Source: an uncultured Paracoccaceae bacterium
GTDB taxonomy: Bacteria; Pseudomonadota; Alphaproteobacteria; Rhodobacterales; Rhodobacteraceae
NCBI GenBank assembly: GCA_937916485.1
Contig: CALFSV010000276.1
Coordinates: forward strand, 1-50,760
Direction: 5' to 3'
Length of the DNA: 50,760 nucleotides
The notes under the pieces were generated by a model. It was not told where the DNA came from. It ran no database searches and saw only the letters and a program-made list of their open reading frames with translations. The translations under genes and the position numbers were made by a program. Shown here one piece after another: positions 7,898-16,703 of the stretch. Numbering within the stretch: the first letter of the stretch is position 1; each line of letters starts with the position of its first letter.

Positions 7898-8355
7898 TGC
7901 CTCACGACCATCATCACCACGACCATGAGAGTGGGCACAGCCATGCCCACGATCATCAACACGCCCATGATCACAACCATCCACAGGACCACCTGCACAG
8001 CCATATGCATCAGGCCGATGTCGCGGCCGAGCTTCAGGTCCTGACGGCACAGTTCATCGATGGGTTCATCCAGGCCAAGGACAAGATGTCCTACCTGCGA
8101 CTGGCCGGCGTCCCGCTCGAAAAGCCGGGCGTCGACGGGGGGCTGTCCCTCAAGCTGGTGGACGTGAAGCTGACCACCGAATGGCAGGTCGGTACGGCCT
8201 CGCCGTCCTTCGGATCGCGCGAGCTGAGCTATCTGCCCTACCCAGGGCCGATGGTCACAGAGCGGACCAACATGGGGCTGGTCTATGTATCGCTGGACAG
8301 CAAGGAGGTTATGGACCTTCGTGCGTTCCTCTATGCCAAAATGGAGTACGTCTAG
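7897..8355 (+). CDS. His-rich N-terminal protein, candidate nickel chaperone for the guanidinase
   Basis: A 152-residue protein of unknown family. The first 38 residues contain 18 histidines alternating with Asp, Ser and Ala (for example HDHHHHDHESGHSHAHDHQH), a metal-binding tail like those of HypB, UreE or ZIP proteins. The remaining ~110 residues form an unrecognised soluble domain with no cysteine, no signal peptide and no P-loop. Its ATG overlaps the gdmH stop codon by one base, so the two are translationally coupled. Cyanobacterial guanidinases are matured by HypA/HypB-like partners that are not seen here. I infer a role in nickel binding, storage or insertion into GdmH; this is untested and the C-terminal domain could instead do something else. 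Confidence 0.8.
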   Translation: MPHDHHHHDHESGHSHAHDHQHAHDHNHPQDHLHSHMHQADVAAELQVLTAQFIDGFIQAKDKMSYLRLAGVPLEKPGVDGGLSLKLVDVKLTTEWQVGTASPSFGSRELSYLPYPGPMVTERTNMGLVYVSLDSKEVMDLRAFLYAKMEYV

Positions 8356-8371
8356 TTGGCTTGACAATCCT

Positions 8372-8395
8372 GCAGGGCCGCTCAGGCGACCCTGC
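8372..8395. terminator. bidirectional terminator between the guanidine operon and the OpgC-like gene
   Basis: GCAGGG-C-CGC (8372-8381) pairs with GCG-A-CCCTGC (8386-8395) around a TCAG loop, a 10-bp stem with one mismatch, followed by GTTTCTGTTG on the plus strand. It lies 16 nt after the His-rich gene and includes the last codons of the convergent OpgC-like gene. Confidence 0.6.
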
Positions 8396-9494
8396 GTTTC
8401 TGTTGTGATGCCTCATGCGCGCCGTTCATCGCTGCTCGACGGCGCCACCCGACGACAACGCTTGGCACGGCGATGAACAGGACGACAAGGGCGAGGGCGG
8501 CAAGGGTCTTGGTCAACAGGTCGGCCCAGCTGAAAACGACCTGGTAGATGACCAGAATGTAGACGTGGAAGACGAACATCTGGATTGAGTACTTGCCCAC
8601 GTTTCGCAGAGCGCTGAGGTTAAAGTACCAATGGCCAAGCCGGTGAAGCGGGCGCAGCCAGGCGTCGTCGCGGATCAGGATGATCGAAACGAAGGCAACG
8701 ATCAACGCGATCCTGAGAAGGTATAGGGGGTGCAACCCGAACCGGGCCGCGCTTCCCACAAGCTGCTGGGCCGGGTTCATGGGATCGGGGAAATAGGGCG
8801 TGATCCGCAGGTACCCAAAGGTCAGCATGATGACGGCCAACAGCGCGACGATCACCTTGGCGTCGAGGCCACGCACATAGCTGGGGATCTCAAGCGCGTG
8901 ACGGCCGACAAGAAGCGAGGTGATGAACAGGAATTGCCACGCCGCAATATCAAAGGCGACAAAGGCCCCCGAAAACCCGAAAAAGCCCTGCAACGCCGTC
9001 AACTGTGACGCGGCATAGATGCCAAAGGACGCCGCAAACAGGATCGAGGGACGGTTCAGCGCCTCGATCAGAACAAACGGGCTCAGGATGAGAAAGCAGA
9101 TGAAGTAGATCGGCAAGACATCCGAATAGGCCCCGCCGCTTTGCATGGTGATGATGTCGATGAACGACTCGAAGAAGGTATGCCCGGCCAGCAAGCTAAA
9201 GACAAAGATCGGCAGGGCAGACAGCAAGTAGTATTTGTAAATCGTGGAAAGCCGGTTCGACAGAAACGCCTTCTTTGCCGCCTGCGACGTATACTTCTGA
9301 TACCACAGATAGCCGACGAGAAGGCCCGAGATGAACACGAAGAACTCCGCGTCCCGCAGAAAGAGCAGTTTGGAATGCGACAGGTACAGCAACCAGTCGA
9401 TGTCAGGGTCCACGCTCAGGTGAACCAGGACCATGCCAATCAGAAGATGGCCACGAAGGCCGTCAAAGATGCTCAGTCTGGGTTGTGATGCCAT
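8382..9494 (-). CDS. OpgC-like membrane acyltransferase
   Basis: A 370-residue polytopic membrane protein with about ten hydrophobic segments. It opens with the OpgC-family signature RLSIFDGLRGHLLIGMVLVH, where the conserved Arg/His pair is typical of the acyltransferase superfamily, followed by FVFISGLLVGYLW. OpgC proteins transfer succinyl or other acyl groups to osmoregulated periplasmic glucans in the inner membrane; many alphaproteobacterial members modify other envelope sugars. No opgG/opgH genes are nearby, so the acceptor is unknown. It stands alone, convergent to the guanidine operon. The short tail KRRVA overlaps the shared terminator. Confidence 0.85.
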   Translation of the reverse strand: MASQPRLSIFDGLRGHLLIGMVLVHLSVDPDIDWLLYLSHSKLLFLRDAEFFVFISGLLVGYLWYQKYTSQAAKKAFLSNRLSTIYKYYLLSALPIFVFSLLAGHTFFESFIDIITMQSGGAYSDVLPIYFICFLILSPFVLIEALNRPSILFAASFGIYAASQLTALQGFFGFSGAFVAFDIAAWQFLFITSLLVGRHALEIPSYVRGLDAKVIVALLAVIMLTFGYLRITPYFPDPMNPAQQLVGSAARFGLHPLYLLRIALIVAFVSIILIRDDAWLRPLHRLGHWYFNLSALRNVGKYSIQMFVFHVYILVIYQVVFSWADLLTKTLAALALVVLFIAVPSVVVGWRRRAAMNGAHEASQQKRRVA

Positions 9495-9747
9495 TCATTG
9501 TCTAGGCTGACCTTGGTCCTGCAAAGGGACAGAGTTGTGGCGCGACTGGGGCGCAGGCGCGTCACTTGCCATGGCATCGCACAAGACATTTGTGCCGCTG
9601 AAACGGCAACAACTGGCCCCTTCAGGTGCCTCGGTGCCACGAGACCCGCCTCGCACGGAACGACAGGCAAGGCGGAGATGTTCCAAGCACCTCATTTGTG
9701 CGCCATCCGCCAGATGCGCGGACAGGTTATCGGGCAGAACTGCGTTT

Positions 9748-10461
9748 CTAGAACCTGCGGACGGGTACGAAGGCGTGCATGTCGTCAAAAGTGCACAAGG
9801 TGACTTCTTTTAGCGTCATCGTCGGGAGGGTATCGATCAGAGCCTTTGCGACCTCGTCGGACAGATCCAGGACAAGCTCGGCCTCGTCTGGGTCCAGCCA
9901 GCGAAGAAGGTAGCCCAATGTGATGTGGAACCCGTAGGTGTCGAAATCTGGTTTGTGGATGCCAGTGGCTTCACGCAGGCTGGCGCGCGCCACCCGTAGG
10001 CGATGCTCTTCTTCGTCAGTTGCCCCGGACACGCTGACGGAGAACCCGCCAAAGATGTTGTCCAGCTTGATTGAGATATCGCGGGGGAGCGCAAGTCCTT
10101 CGGTCGCGACCGCAAAGGCACCGGTCACGGCGCTGACAGGGGCGTCGCTTGGCAACGTGCGCGGCCATTCCGGCGCCGAGCGGGCGAGGTTGGTCACGCC
10201 TTCAAAGACCGTCATGTGAAAGCTTGACGGTGGCAGGAATGAAAACGACCGGTGGAACGGGCCATCGCTGAGTCGCTGTTGCGCCGCTGACAGGGCCGCG
10301 TGGGCAACGGATGCTTGGTCGATATGACAAATGAAGGTGTTGCCGGGAAACGGCATGACGACGCCGTCCACCTGAAACTTTTCGCCCACAGCCGAGGGGC
10401 GTTCGCCGCCTGTCAGTTCGCCTGTCAGGTACCTTTTCGCGGTGGTGCGATCGCGGCTCAT
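9748..10461 (-). CDS. DUF1868 protein, 2H-phosphoesterase-like
   Basis: A 237-residue cytosolic protein of the DUF1868 family, related to the 2H (LigT/2'-5' RNA ligase-like) phosphoesterases. Both catalytic HxT motifs are visible: FHMTVFEG near residue 100 and GFHITLGYL near residue 176, about 75 residues apart as expected for this fold. Family members act on cyclic phosphates or 2'-5' phosphodiesters, but no substrate is established for this one. Its start overlaps the stop of ugpC by 4 nt (ATGA), so it is the last gene of the ugp operon. That position suggests a role in handling a phosphodiester or cyclic phosphate imported or released by the pathway. Confidence 0.82.
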   Translation of the reverse strand: MSRDRTTAKRYLTGELTGGERPSAVGEKFQVDGVVMPFPGNTFICHIDQASVAHAALSAAQQRLSDGPFHRSFSFLPPSSFHMTVFEGVTNLARSAPEWPRTLPSDAPVSAVTGAFAVATEGLALPRDISIKLDNIFGGFSVSVSGATDEEEHRLRVARASLREATGIHKPDFDTYGFHITLGYLLRWLDPDEAELVLDLSDEVAKALIDTLPTMTLKEVTLCTFDDMHAFVPVRRF

Positions 10462-11570
10462 GCCAGGGTAACCTCAGCCGCCTTGCCTTTCGCGGTGTGG
10501 GCCAGTTTGCGGCCTGTATCGGCGTCGAACAAATGCACGGCAGAGGCTGGGATCTGCAGGATCACGTCCTCGCCGGGGGTGTAATGGCGATACTCGGTCG
10601 ACAGGACGGACAGGGTCAAATCCTCGTAGGTCAGGTGATACAACCGGGCGGCCCCCAACTCTTCGGCGAACTCGAACCGCGTAACAAGACCAGGAGCTCC
10701 AGGAGCGGCGATCGCAATCTCTTCGGGCCGGAGGCCGATCTGGACAAGCTTGCCATCCCGCCCCGCAACGGCCGGCGCGTCGACAGCTATCGTCTGGCCA
10801 CCTCCAAGCGTCACCCCCTGCCGGGATGCCGAGATTTGTGCAGGAAGAAAGTTCATGGCCGGGCTGCCGACGAAACCTGCCACATAGGTGGAGGCCGGGT
10901 TGTGGTAAATCTCGGATGGGGTGCCGACCTGCTCGATCGTTCCCTTGTTCATGATCACGATACGATCCGCCAGGGTCATCCCTTCGTGCTGATCGTGGGT
11001 CACAAAAACGCTGGTCGCACCGATCCGATTGTGAATACGGCGGATCTCGTGGCGCATCTGCACGCGCAGTTTTGCATCGAGGTTGGATAGCGGCTCATCA
11101 AACAGAAACACCTTGGGTTCGCGGATGATTGCGCGGGCCATGGCCACCCGTTGCCGCTGCCCACCGGACAACTGGCCGGGCCTGCGCTCCAGGAACTCCA
11201 TCAGGCCGACAGAGGCGGCGACCTCTTCCACCTTCTTGCGACGCTCGGCCTTTGGCATGCCGGCGACACGCAGGGCATATCCGATGTTTTCGGCGACGGT
11301 CATATGGGGGTAAAGCGCATAGTTCTGGAACACCATCGCGCAGCCACGCTCGCGGGGTTCGAGGGCGTTCACAACCTGATCGGCAATCGCGATCTCGCCT
11401 CCGCTGATGTCCTCGAGGCCTGCGATCATCCGCAGCAGGGTCGACTTGCCGCAGCCTGACGGGCCAAGGATGACAACAAATTCGCCGTTGCGGATGTCAA
11501 GGTCGACGCCGTGGACGACTTCGTCCTTGCCGTAGGATTTGCGGACCTTGCGGATGGAGATATCGGCCAT
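10458..11570 (-). CDS. ugpC: glycerol-3-phosphate/glycerophosphodiester ABC transporter ATPase
   Basis: A 370-residue MalK/UgpC-type ATPase. Walker A is GPSGCGKST (about 37-45), the signature LSGGQRQR, Walker [14 protein letters not shown] and the H-loop VTHDQHEG; the C-terminal ~130 residues form the regulatory OB/TOBE domain. It energises the UgpA/UgpE channel. It begins 10 nt after the ugpE stop, and its own stop overlaps the DUF1868 gene by 4 nt. The name rests on the strong UgpB neighbour, since MalK-type ATPases themselves are hard to tell apart. Confidence 0.85.
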   Translation of the reverse strand: MADISIRKVRKSYGKDEVVHGVDLDIRNGEFVVILGPSGCGKSTLLRMIAGLEDISGGEIAIADQVVNALEPRERGCAMVFQNYALYPHMTVAENIGYALRVAGMPKAERRKKVEEVAASVGLMEFLERRPGQLSGGQRQRVAMARAIIREPKVFLFDEPLSNLDAKLRVQMRHEIRRIHNRIGATSVFVTHDQHEGMTLADRIVIMNKGTIEQVGTPSEIYHNPASTYVAGFVGSPAMNFLPAQISASRQGVTLGGGQTIAVDAPAVAGRDGKLVQIGLRPEEIAIAAPGAPGLVTRFEFAEELGAARLYHLTYEDLTLSVLSTEYRHYTPGEDVILQIPASAVHLFDADTGRKLAHTAKGKAAEVTLA

Positions 11571-11580
11571 CGGAGGCTCC

Positions 11581-12510
11581 TTACTTGTCAGTGTTGATGA
11601 GGCCGCGCACGAACCAGCGCTGCATGAAAATGACGACGAGGATTGGGGGGATCATGACCATGAGGGTGGCAGCCATCGCGATATGCCAGTTGGGGACGCC
11701 GCCCCCGGTGGTCATGGCATCGGGCACCAAATTGCCAAGCTCTACGACGACTAGACCATAGTTTGCCCGGTCCGTGATGATCAGTAGGGGCCAGAGATAC
11801 TGGTTCCAGGAGTAGACGAACATGATGGTCGCGAGTGCCGCGATATTGGTTCGCGACAGGGGGATCAGCACTTGCCAAAGAAAGCGCAAGGGTCCGGCCC
11901 CGTCCATCTTGGCGGCCTCTACCAGTTCATCGGGGATCGTGAGAAAGAATTGGCGATACAGGAATGTCCCGGTTGCGGTGGCGATCAAGGGCAGGATCAG
12001 CCCGGTGTAGGAATTAAGCATGTTCCATTGAAGATCGACCCGGACCCCCGATGCCCGCTCGATCAGCCATGTCATGCCAGTCCAGTCCAGAATTGTCTGA
12101 AAGGGCATCAAGGCATTGGCGGCGACCGCGTAGGTGGGCACGATCCGAACCTCGAGGGGAAGCATCAGAGTAATGAAGATCAGCCAGAAGATCGCCATCC
12201 GCAGCCGGTGATTGAAAAAGACGATCCCAAAGGCGGTGATGGCGGCAATGGTGATTTTGCCAACCACAACGCCTACGGAAACGATGAAAGTATTGACGAA
12301 CTTTGGCCCAAAATCGGCCTGGGTCCAGGCAGCCTGGACATTGATCCAAAGCTGGTCACCCGGCCAAATCTCGACCGGGGCCGAATTGACCGTCTGAAGG
12401 TCATGTGTCGCCGCGACATAGGCGATCCAGACCGGCAAGAGCAGCAGCGCCAGCCCTGTGATCAGGATGAGGTGGGTGGCGACATTAAGGATGGGGGTGC
12501 GTTCGATCAT
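11581..12510 (-). CDS. ugpE: glycerol-3-phosphate ABC transporter permease UgpE
   Basis: A 309-residue CUT1-type permease with six membrane segments. The coupling-loop EAA motif is [21 protein letters not shown] near residues 210-230. UgpE-type proteins form the channel together with UgpA. It lies between ugpA (12 nt upstream) and ugpC (10 nt downstream) on the minus strand. A cytoplasmic N-terminus, first membrane segment (14-32) and a ~60-residue periplasmic loop are visible. Confidence 0.83.
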   Translation of the reverse strand: MIERTPILNVATHLILITGLALLLLPVWIAYVAATHDLQTVNSAPVEIWPGDQLWINVQAAWTQADFGPKFVNTFIVSVGVVVGKITIAAITAFGIVFFNHRLRMAIFWLIFITLMLPLEVRIVPTYAVAANALMPFQTILDWTGMTWLIERASGVRVDLQWNMLNSYTGLILPLIATATGTFLYRQFFLTIPDELVEAAKMDGAGPLRFLWQVLIPLSRTNIAALATIMFVYSWNQYLWPLLIITDRANYGLVVVELGNLVPDAMTTGGGVPNWHIAMAATLMVMIPPILVVIFMQRWFVRGLINTDK

Positions 12511-12522
12511 GGCGCCGTCCTC

Positions 12523-13404
12523 TCAGGTGTAGTGTACGCGCCGCTCGATGTAGCGGAACTGGACAAAGGTCAAGGCGATGACGAGGACCATCAGGATGAT
12601 CGACTGGGTGGCGGCACCTGAATAGTCAAATCCGCGAAAGCCATCGGAATAGATCTTGTAGACCATCAGGTCGGTCGCCCGGGCAGGGCCGCCCCCTGTG
12701 AGGGTGTCAATGATGCCAAAGCTGTCTGTGAAACTGTCCGTGATGTTGATGACGAGGATGAAGAAGAACGTTGGTGCCAGCAGCGGCAACTGGATGTCGC
12801 GCATCCTGCGCAGCACGCCCGCGCCATCCATTGCTCCGGCCTCGACCAGGCTGCGGGGAATCGACTGCAGGGCTGCAAGAAAAAAGATGAAGTTGTAGGA
12901 AATCAGCTTCCACGATCCGGCGACGATGACCATGATCAGCGCTTGGTTTCCGTTTAGGGTCGGGTCCCATAGACCTGGCATGGCTTTGTTGACAAAGGAC
13001 AAAAGGCCAGCGTTGGGGTTGAAGACAAACCTGAAGGCCAGCCCGACAGCAGGGGCGGCGATGGCATAGGGCCAGATCAGCCCGATGCGAAAGATCTTGT
13101 AGCCTTTCAACTGCCGGTCGGCGAACAAAGCCAGAATGAGGGCCATCCCCATGGCCAGCACCGTTGATGACAGGGCAAAAATGATCGATGCAGTCACGGA
13201 TTGCCAGTAGACCGGGTCACCCAGCACCTGGCGGAAGTTGTCCAGTCCGACCCAGGTGTTGCCGCCGCCCCAAGGTTGCTCGAGGGTAAAGGCCCAATAC
13301 ACCGCCTGGCTGGCGGGCCAGTAAAAGAACACAAAGATGATCAGGAGTTGTGGAGCCACAACGAGGGCGGCAATCCAGTTGTTCTTGAAGTAGGCGCGAC
13401 GCAT
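12523..13404 (-). CDS. ugpA: glycerol-3-phosphate ABC transporter permease UgpA
   Basis: A 293-residue CUT1 permease with six membrane segments. The first is at residues 13-30 (VVAPQLLIIFVFFYWPAS), a MalF/UgpA hallmark. The EAA coupling motif is EAGAMDGAGVLRRMRDIQLP near residues 195-215. It follows ugpB after 87 nt that include a strong intercistronic hairpin, consistent with lower expression of the membrane genes than of the binding protein. Confidence 0.84.
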   Translation of the reverse strand: MRRAYFKNNWIAALVVAPQLLIIFVFFYWPASQAVYWAFTLEQPWGGGNTWVGLDNFRQVLGDPVYWQSVTASIIFALSSTVLAMGMALILALFADRQLKGYKIFRIGLIWPYAIAAPAVGLAFRFVFNPNAGLLSFVNKAMPGLWDPTLNGNQALIMVIVAGSWKLISYNFIFFLAALQSIPRSLVEAGAMDGAGVLRRMRDIQLPLLAPTFFFILVINITDSFTDSFGIIDTLTGGGPARATDLMVYKIYSDGFRGFDYSGAATQSIILMVLVIALTFVQFRYIERRVHYT

Positions 13405-13442
13405 CGGGGGTTCCTGACGGGATGGGGAGGGGTCTGGAAGTC

Positions 13443-13472
13443 GAAGGGCGGCCCCGAACTGGGCCGCCCTTC
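13443..13472 (-). terminator. 12-bp intercistronic hairpin between ugpB and ugpA
   Basis: GAAGGGCGGCCC (13443-13454), loop CGAACT, GGGCCGCCCTTC (13461-13472): a perfect 12-bp stem 20 nt after the ugpB stop on the minus strand. No U-tract follows. Such structures after binding-protein genes usually partly terminate transcription or protect the upstream mRNA, giving excess binding protein. Confidence 0.65.
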
Positions 13473-13491
13473 CATTCGGTCTGTGACGCGA

Positions 13492-14820
13492 TCAGGGGAA
13501 AGTTTTCCCAGCATAGGTGCGGGCAAAACGATCCAGGATGACGTTGCCGCGCTCGACAGCGGTATCGAGGGCTTCCTGCATCGTCTTTTGACCGGCAAGG
13601 GCGGCACCCACTTCGTTGGTCCATTCAGAACGGATCTGAATGAAGCCACCCAGTCGGATGCCCCGGGTCAGGTTAGTGGGGGCAGTGTAGGTGAGCGACC
13701 GGATGGCGATCTCGCGACCGGCATAGGGGGCTGCGTCGTAAAAGCCCTTGTCGATCAGCGCGTCGTAACCGGTCTGGGTCACCGGAATGTAGCCGGTGTT
13801 GGATGCCCAGAACTCTTCGCTTTCCGGTGTGGCGAGGAAGGACAGGTAGGCGGCCGCACCGCGATACTCTTCCTCGGTCTTGCCTGACAGAACCCAAAGC
13901 GAGGCACCGCCGACGACAGTGTTGTGCCGCTCGAACCCTTCGTAGACGGGGATCATCTGGACTTCCCAGTTCAGGCCCTCGGGTGCGATCTTGCCAACGG
14001 TGTTATGGTCCGCGATCGACGAAAAGAAGATCGCGCATTCACCCTGGACAAAGCTGTCCCGGGCAGACAGGCCGGACTGGGCTGTACGGATGTGGGCATA
14101 GCCGTCGTTGATCCAGCTTTGGATGTTTTCCATATGCTGAACGTGCTGGGTTGTGTTGAACAGCAGCTCGGAATCGAGGCCCGCATAGCCGTTGTCGTTA
14201 GAGGCCACGGGAATATTGTGGGCCATCGAAAACTGCTCGAGGTCGATCCAGGTCGACGGGGCGTAGGCGTAGGGGCAGTCAACGCCCGAGTCCTTGATGG
14301 CGACAAGCGCCTCAGCAAAGCCTTCCCAGGTCAACGGAGCTTCTTCGATGCCGGCGGCGGCGAGCATGTCTTCGTTGTAGTAGTAGACCGGGGTGGACGA
14401 GTTGAACGGCATCGAGAACAGCTCACCCGTAGCGGCGGCGTAGTAGTTCGAGATCCCGGGGAAGTAGTTTGACCAATCGATTTCGATGTCGTAGTCGGCC
14501 ATCATCTGCTGGACGGGGTAGAATTCGCCCGACAGCATCAGATCGGCGGTGCCTGCATCAAAGGACTGCACGATGGTCGGGTGCTGGTTCGCCCGAAAGG
14601 CTGCGATGGTGTTCTGCACGGCGGCTTCGTAGCCGTCCTGGCCGACGCAGACGATTTCATACTCGGATTGGCTGGCGTTAAAGCGGTTGCAGGTTTCCTG
14701 CACCACGTTGCCCAGGTCGCCGGACAGGCCGTACCAATATTCAAAAGAGGTTTGGGCCGCAGCGGCGCCGGCCATGCCGGTGGTCGCGAGCAGCGCAAGT
14801 GTCGTGATTTTGATGTTCAT
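13492..14820 (-). CDS. ugpB: glycerol-3-phosphate/glycerophosphodiester-binding protein
   Basis: A 442-residue exported solute-binding protein. The signal peptide covers residues 1-22 (ending AAAAQ). It shares several long signatures with enterobacterial UgpB: PFNSSTPVYYYNEDML, VVGGASLWVLSGK, TGYIPVTQTGYDAL and EALDTAVERGNVILDRF. UgpB binds glycerol-3-phosphate or glycerophosphodiesters in the periplasm for use as a phosphate source. It is followed by ugpA, ugpE, ugpC and a DUF1868 gene on the same strand. A pair of PhoB-like half-sites lies upstream. Ligand range (glycerol-3-phosphate versus glycerophosphocholine) cannot be decided here. Confidence 0.9.
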   Translation of the reverse strand: MNIKITTLALLATTGMAGAAAAQTSFEYWYGLSGDLGNVVQETCNRFNASQSEYEIVCVGQDGYEAAVQNTIAAFRANQHPTIVQSFDAGTADLMLSGEFYPVQQMMADYDIEIDWSNYFPGISNYYAAATGELFSMPFNSSTPVYYYNEDMLAAAGIEEAPLTWEGFAEALVAIKDSGVDCPYAYAPSTWIDLEQFSMAHNIPVASNDNGYAGLDSELLFNTTQHVQHMENIQSWINDGYAHIRTAQSGLSARDSFVQGECAIFFSSIADHNTVGKIAPEGLNWEVQMIPVYEGFERHNTVVGGASLWVLSGKTEEEYRGAAAYLSFLATPESEEFWASNTGYIPVTQTGYDALIDKGFYDAAPYAGREIAIRSLTYTAPTNLTRGIRLGGFIQIRSEWTNEVGAALAGQKTMQEALDTAVERGNVILDRFARTYAGKTFP

Positions 14821-14877
14821 GGATCAGCTCCCAGATCATGAGGTGTTCTTCCAACAAGGTTGGGATATGGGTGCTGG

Positions 14878-14906
14878 GTGACAGTCGTTTATGGATTGGT
14901 TGACAG
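14878..14906 (-). promoter_or_regulatory. candidate PhoB half-sites upstream of ugpB
   Basis: On the minus strand CTGTCAA (14906-14900) and CTGTCAC (14884-14878) start exactly 22 bp apart, two 11-bp PhoB repeats. The site in the middle position does not match the consensus. They lie 58-86 nt upstream of the ugpB start. The spacing and match to CTGTCA(T/C) support phosphate-starvation control of ugpBAEC, but binding is not shown. Confidence 0.5.
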
Positions 14907-14935
14907 TTTTGAATCGGCAATGTTTCAGCCGGACG

Positions 14936-14952
14936 ACGGCCGCAGCGGCCGT
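14936..14952 (-). terminator. 7-bp hairpin between the metallophosphoesterase gene and ugpB
   Basis: ACGGCCG (14936-14942), loop CAG, CGGCCGT (14946-14952), 22 nt past the stop of the metallophosphoesterase gene on the minus strand. No U-tract follows. It may separate the upstream PHP-TIM-phosphoesterase transcript from ugpB. Confidence 0.35.
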
Positions 14953-14973
14953 TCGCCCGGTTCTTCGTGCGGA

Positions 14974-15792
14974 TCAGGCGGAAATGCCGTCGACCATATC
15001 AAGATCGCGATGATCATCGATAAAATTGTCAAAATGGACCAGTGTCTGTTCCGCGTCCGACAGGACAATCGCCATCTGGCCTGGGCCTGACAGCCGGGCA
15101 ATCCTGGCCTCGGGCGCGTCGAGGGGGATCGTGACGTTGTAATGCCCGCCCGCCAGCGTGGTGAAGAGCAATCCGTGCCAGATCGCGGTCGAGGTATAGT
15201 GGACATGCCCTGCGATGACCTGCCGGATGTCGGGATGCCGCTTCAGGACGCTAGCGAACTCTGCCCCGTTGGAAAGGATGATCCGGTCCACATTCGTGTG
15301 AAGTGGATTGGCATGGTGGTGCAGCACCACGACAACGGGGCGCTCCTTAGCCTCATTCAGCCTGTCGCCGAGCCACTCCAGTTGTTCGGGGGCAAGCGCT
15401 CCTTCATGCACACCAAAGGCAATGGCACTATCAAGGAGGATGACGCGCTGCCCAGCCAGGTCGATGACCTTGTCGATAAACCCGGTCTCGGCTGCTTCGG
15501 AATGTCCAAAGACGCTCAGAAATGTCTCGCGATCGTCATGATTGCCGATGGTGATCGCAACCGGGATGACAAGGTCCTGCAATATCTCTTTCAAGAGATC
15601 GTATGCCGCCCGCTCTCCGAGGTCGGCCAGGTCTCCGGCGATAACGCAGAGGTCTGCATCAGCGTACCGGTCGTTTATGGCGGCCACACAGGTCCGCAAC
15701 CGATCGGCGTTATCAAGGCCCATTGAGGTCTTACCGTCTGCCAGAAGATGCAGGTCGCTGATCACGATGAGCTTCAGTGCGTCGATGGTCAT
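14974..15792 (-). CDS. calcineurin-like metallophosphoesterase, candidate glycerophosphodiesterase
   Basis: A 272-residue cytosolic metallophosphoesterase with the complete five-motif set: ISDLHL (D13, H15), GDLADLG, GNHDD, the HHHAN metal ligand and GHVHY. It resembles the CpdA/GpdQ branch, which hydrolyses cyclic nucleotides or glycerophosphodiesters. Next to a Ugp importer the second activity is the better guess: it would release glycerol-3-phosphate and an alcohol from imported diesters. ATG at 15792 is chosen because it overlaps the stop of the TIM-barrel gene by 4 nt, and the 50 upstream in-frame codons lie inside that gene. Confidence 0.85.
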   Translation of the reverse strand: MTIDALKLIVISDLHLLADGKTSMGLDNADRLRTCVAAINDRYADADLCVIAGDLADLGERAAYDLLKEILQDLVIPVAITIGNHDDRETFLSVFGHSEAAETGFIDKVIDLAGQRVILLDSAIAFGVHEGALAPEQLEWLGDRLNEAKERPVVVVLHHHANPLHTNVDRIILSNGAEFASVLKRHPDIRQVIAGHVHYTSTAIWHGLLFTTLAGGHYNVTIPLDAPEARIARLSGPGQMAIVLSDAEQTLVHFDNFIDDHRDLDMVDGISA

Positions 15793-16619
15793 TGTCCCAG
15801 ACCTTCCCGTTCCAGCAGCGCCATCGAGGCGGGGATGCCGCTCTTGTCCCGCAGTTCCAGGATCAGGCGTGGTTTGATTGTCAGACGACCGATGGCCCGA
15901 AAGACGGCGGCCCACCGGACCGTTCCTTCGCCAAGCGCCCAATGCCGATCAGCATAGCCTTCTGAATCCTGCAAATGAATGTGATGCAGCATCTCACCGG
16001 CGGCGGTGACAAAGTAATCCACCGGCGGGGCGCCGGTCGAGATATGTGCATAGTGCGCGTGCCCGGTATCAATCGAAAGGCGGACCGCCTCGGAACCAAA
16101 GCTCTGGGCGAGGGCCTTGCGCGCCATCGGATCGATATCCTCGATGTTCTCGATCACCAGCGTCACGCCCTGGTCCTCGGCCCGCTTGACGGCAGCACCA
16201 AGGGTGTCGTGGACATTTTCGATGATCCGCTCCCGCGCGCCGGGATTGTTGTCCAGATTGTTGTAGTCCCAGGTCGAATAGGGCGAGTGAACCACCATCT
16301 GGGTTGCGCCCACAGCGGCGCAGACGTCAAGGCCCTGGTCCATTCGGCGGGCGACCACCGCCCGGACATCTGGGTCAAGGCTGTGGATGGTGAAACCCCA
16401 GAAGGGACCATGGATGCCAAGACGACCGGTGTATCCGTCAAGTTGCTTGCGGGCTTCCTCGGCCAGGGGGCGCCAGTCGCCATTCAGCACCTCTGCTGAA
16501 TGAAATGTCTGCAACTCTAGGTCGCGCTGCTTGTCCAGCAGCCATGATCTATAGGTTTCGAGTTCGGTCACGGCCAGCGCCGCGCCGATCACCGGCAGGT
16601 CAGTTCCAGTCATTGCCAT
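15789..16619 (-). CDS. TIM-barrel sugar phosphate isomerase/epimerase-like protein
   Basis: A 276-residue protein of the xylose-isomerase-like/AP-endonuclease 2 TIM-barrel superfamily. Strand-end motifs are visible: HGPFWGF, VVHSPYSTW, VIENIEDID, LSIDTGHAHY, HIHLQDSEG and LGEGTVRW, supplying the Glu, His and Asp metal ligands. Members isomerise or epimerise sugars, or cleave sugar and inositol-type substrates. The substrate here is unknown. It overlaps the metallophosphoesterase gene by 4 nt and follows the PHP gene by 84 nt, so it likely processes the product or by-product of phosphodiester breakdown. Confidence 0.8.
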   Translation of the reverse strand: MAMTGTDLPVIGAALAVTELETYRSWLLDKQRDLELQTFHSAEVLNGDWRPLAEEARKQLDGYTGRLGIHGPFWGFTIHSLDPDVRAVVARRMDQGLDVCAAVGATQMVVHSPYSTWDYNNLDNNPGARERIIENVHDTLGAAVKRAEDQGVTLVIENIEDIDPMARKALAQSFGSEAVRLSIDTGHAHYAHISTGAPPVDYFVTAAGEMLHHIHLQDSEGYADRHWALGEGTVRWAAVFRAIGRLTIKPRLILELRDKSGIPASMALLEREGLGQ

Positions 16620-16703
16620 TCTCCGTCAGAGATTCGGGGGGAATGGCTTTGGGATAGGTCGAGCCGGTGACCGTTTCGTGACGAATTCGCCGGTCCGGAC
16701 CGT

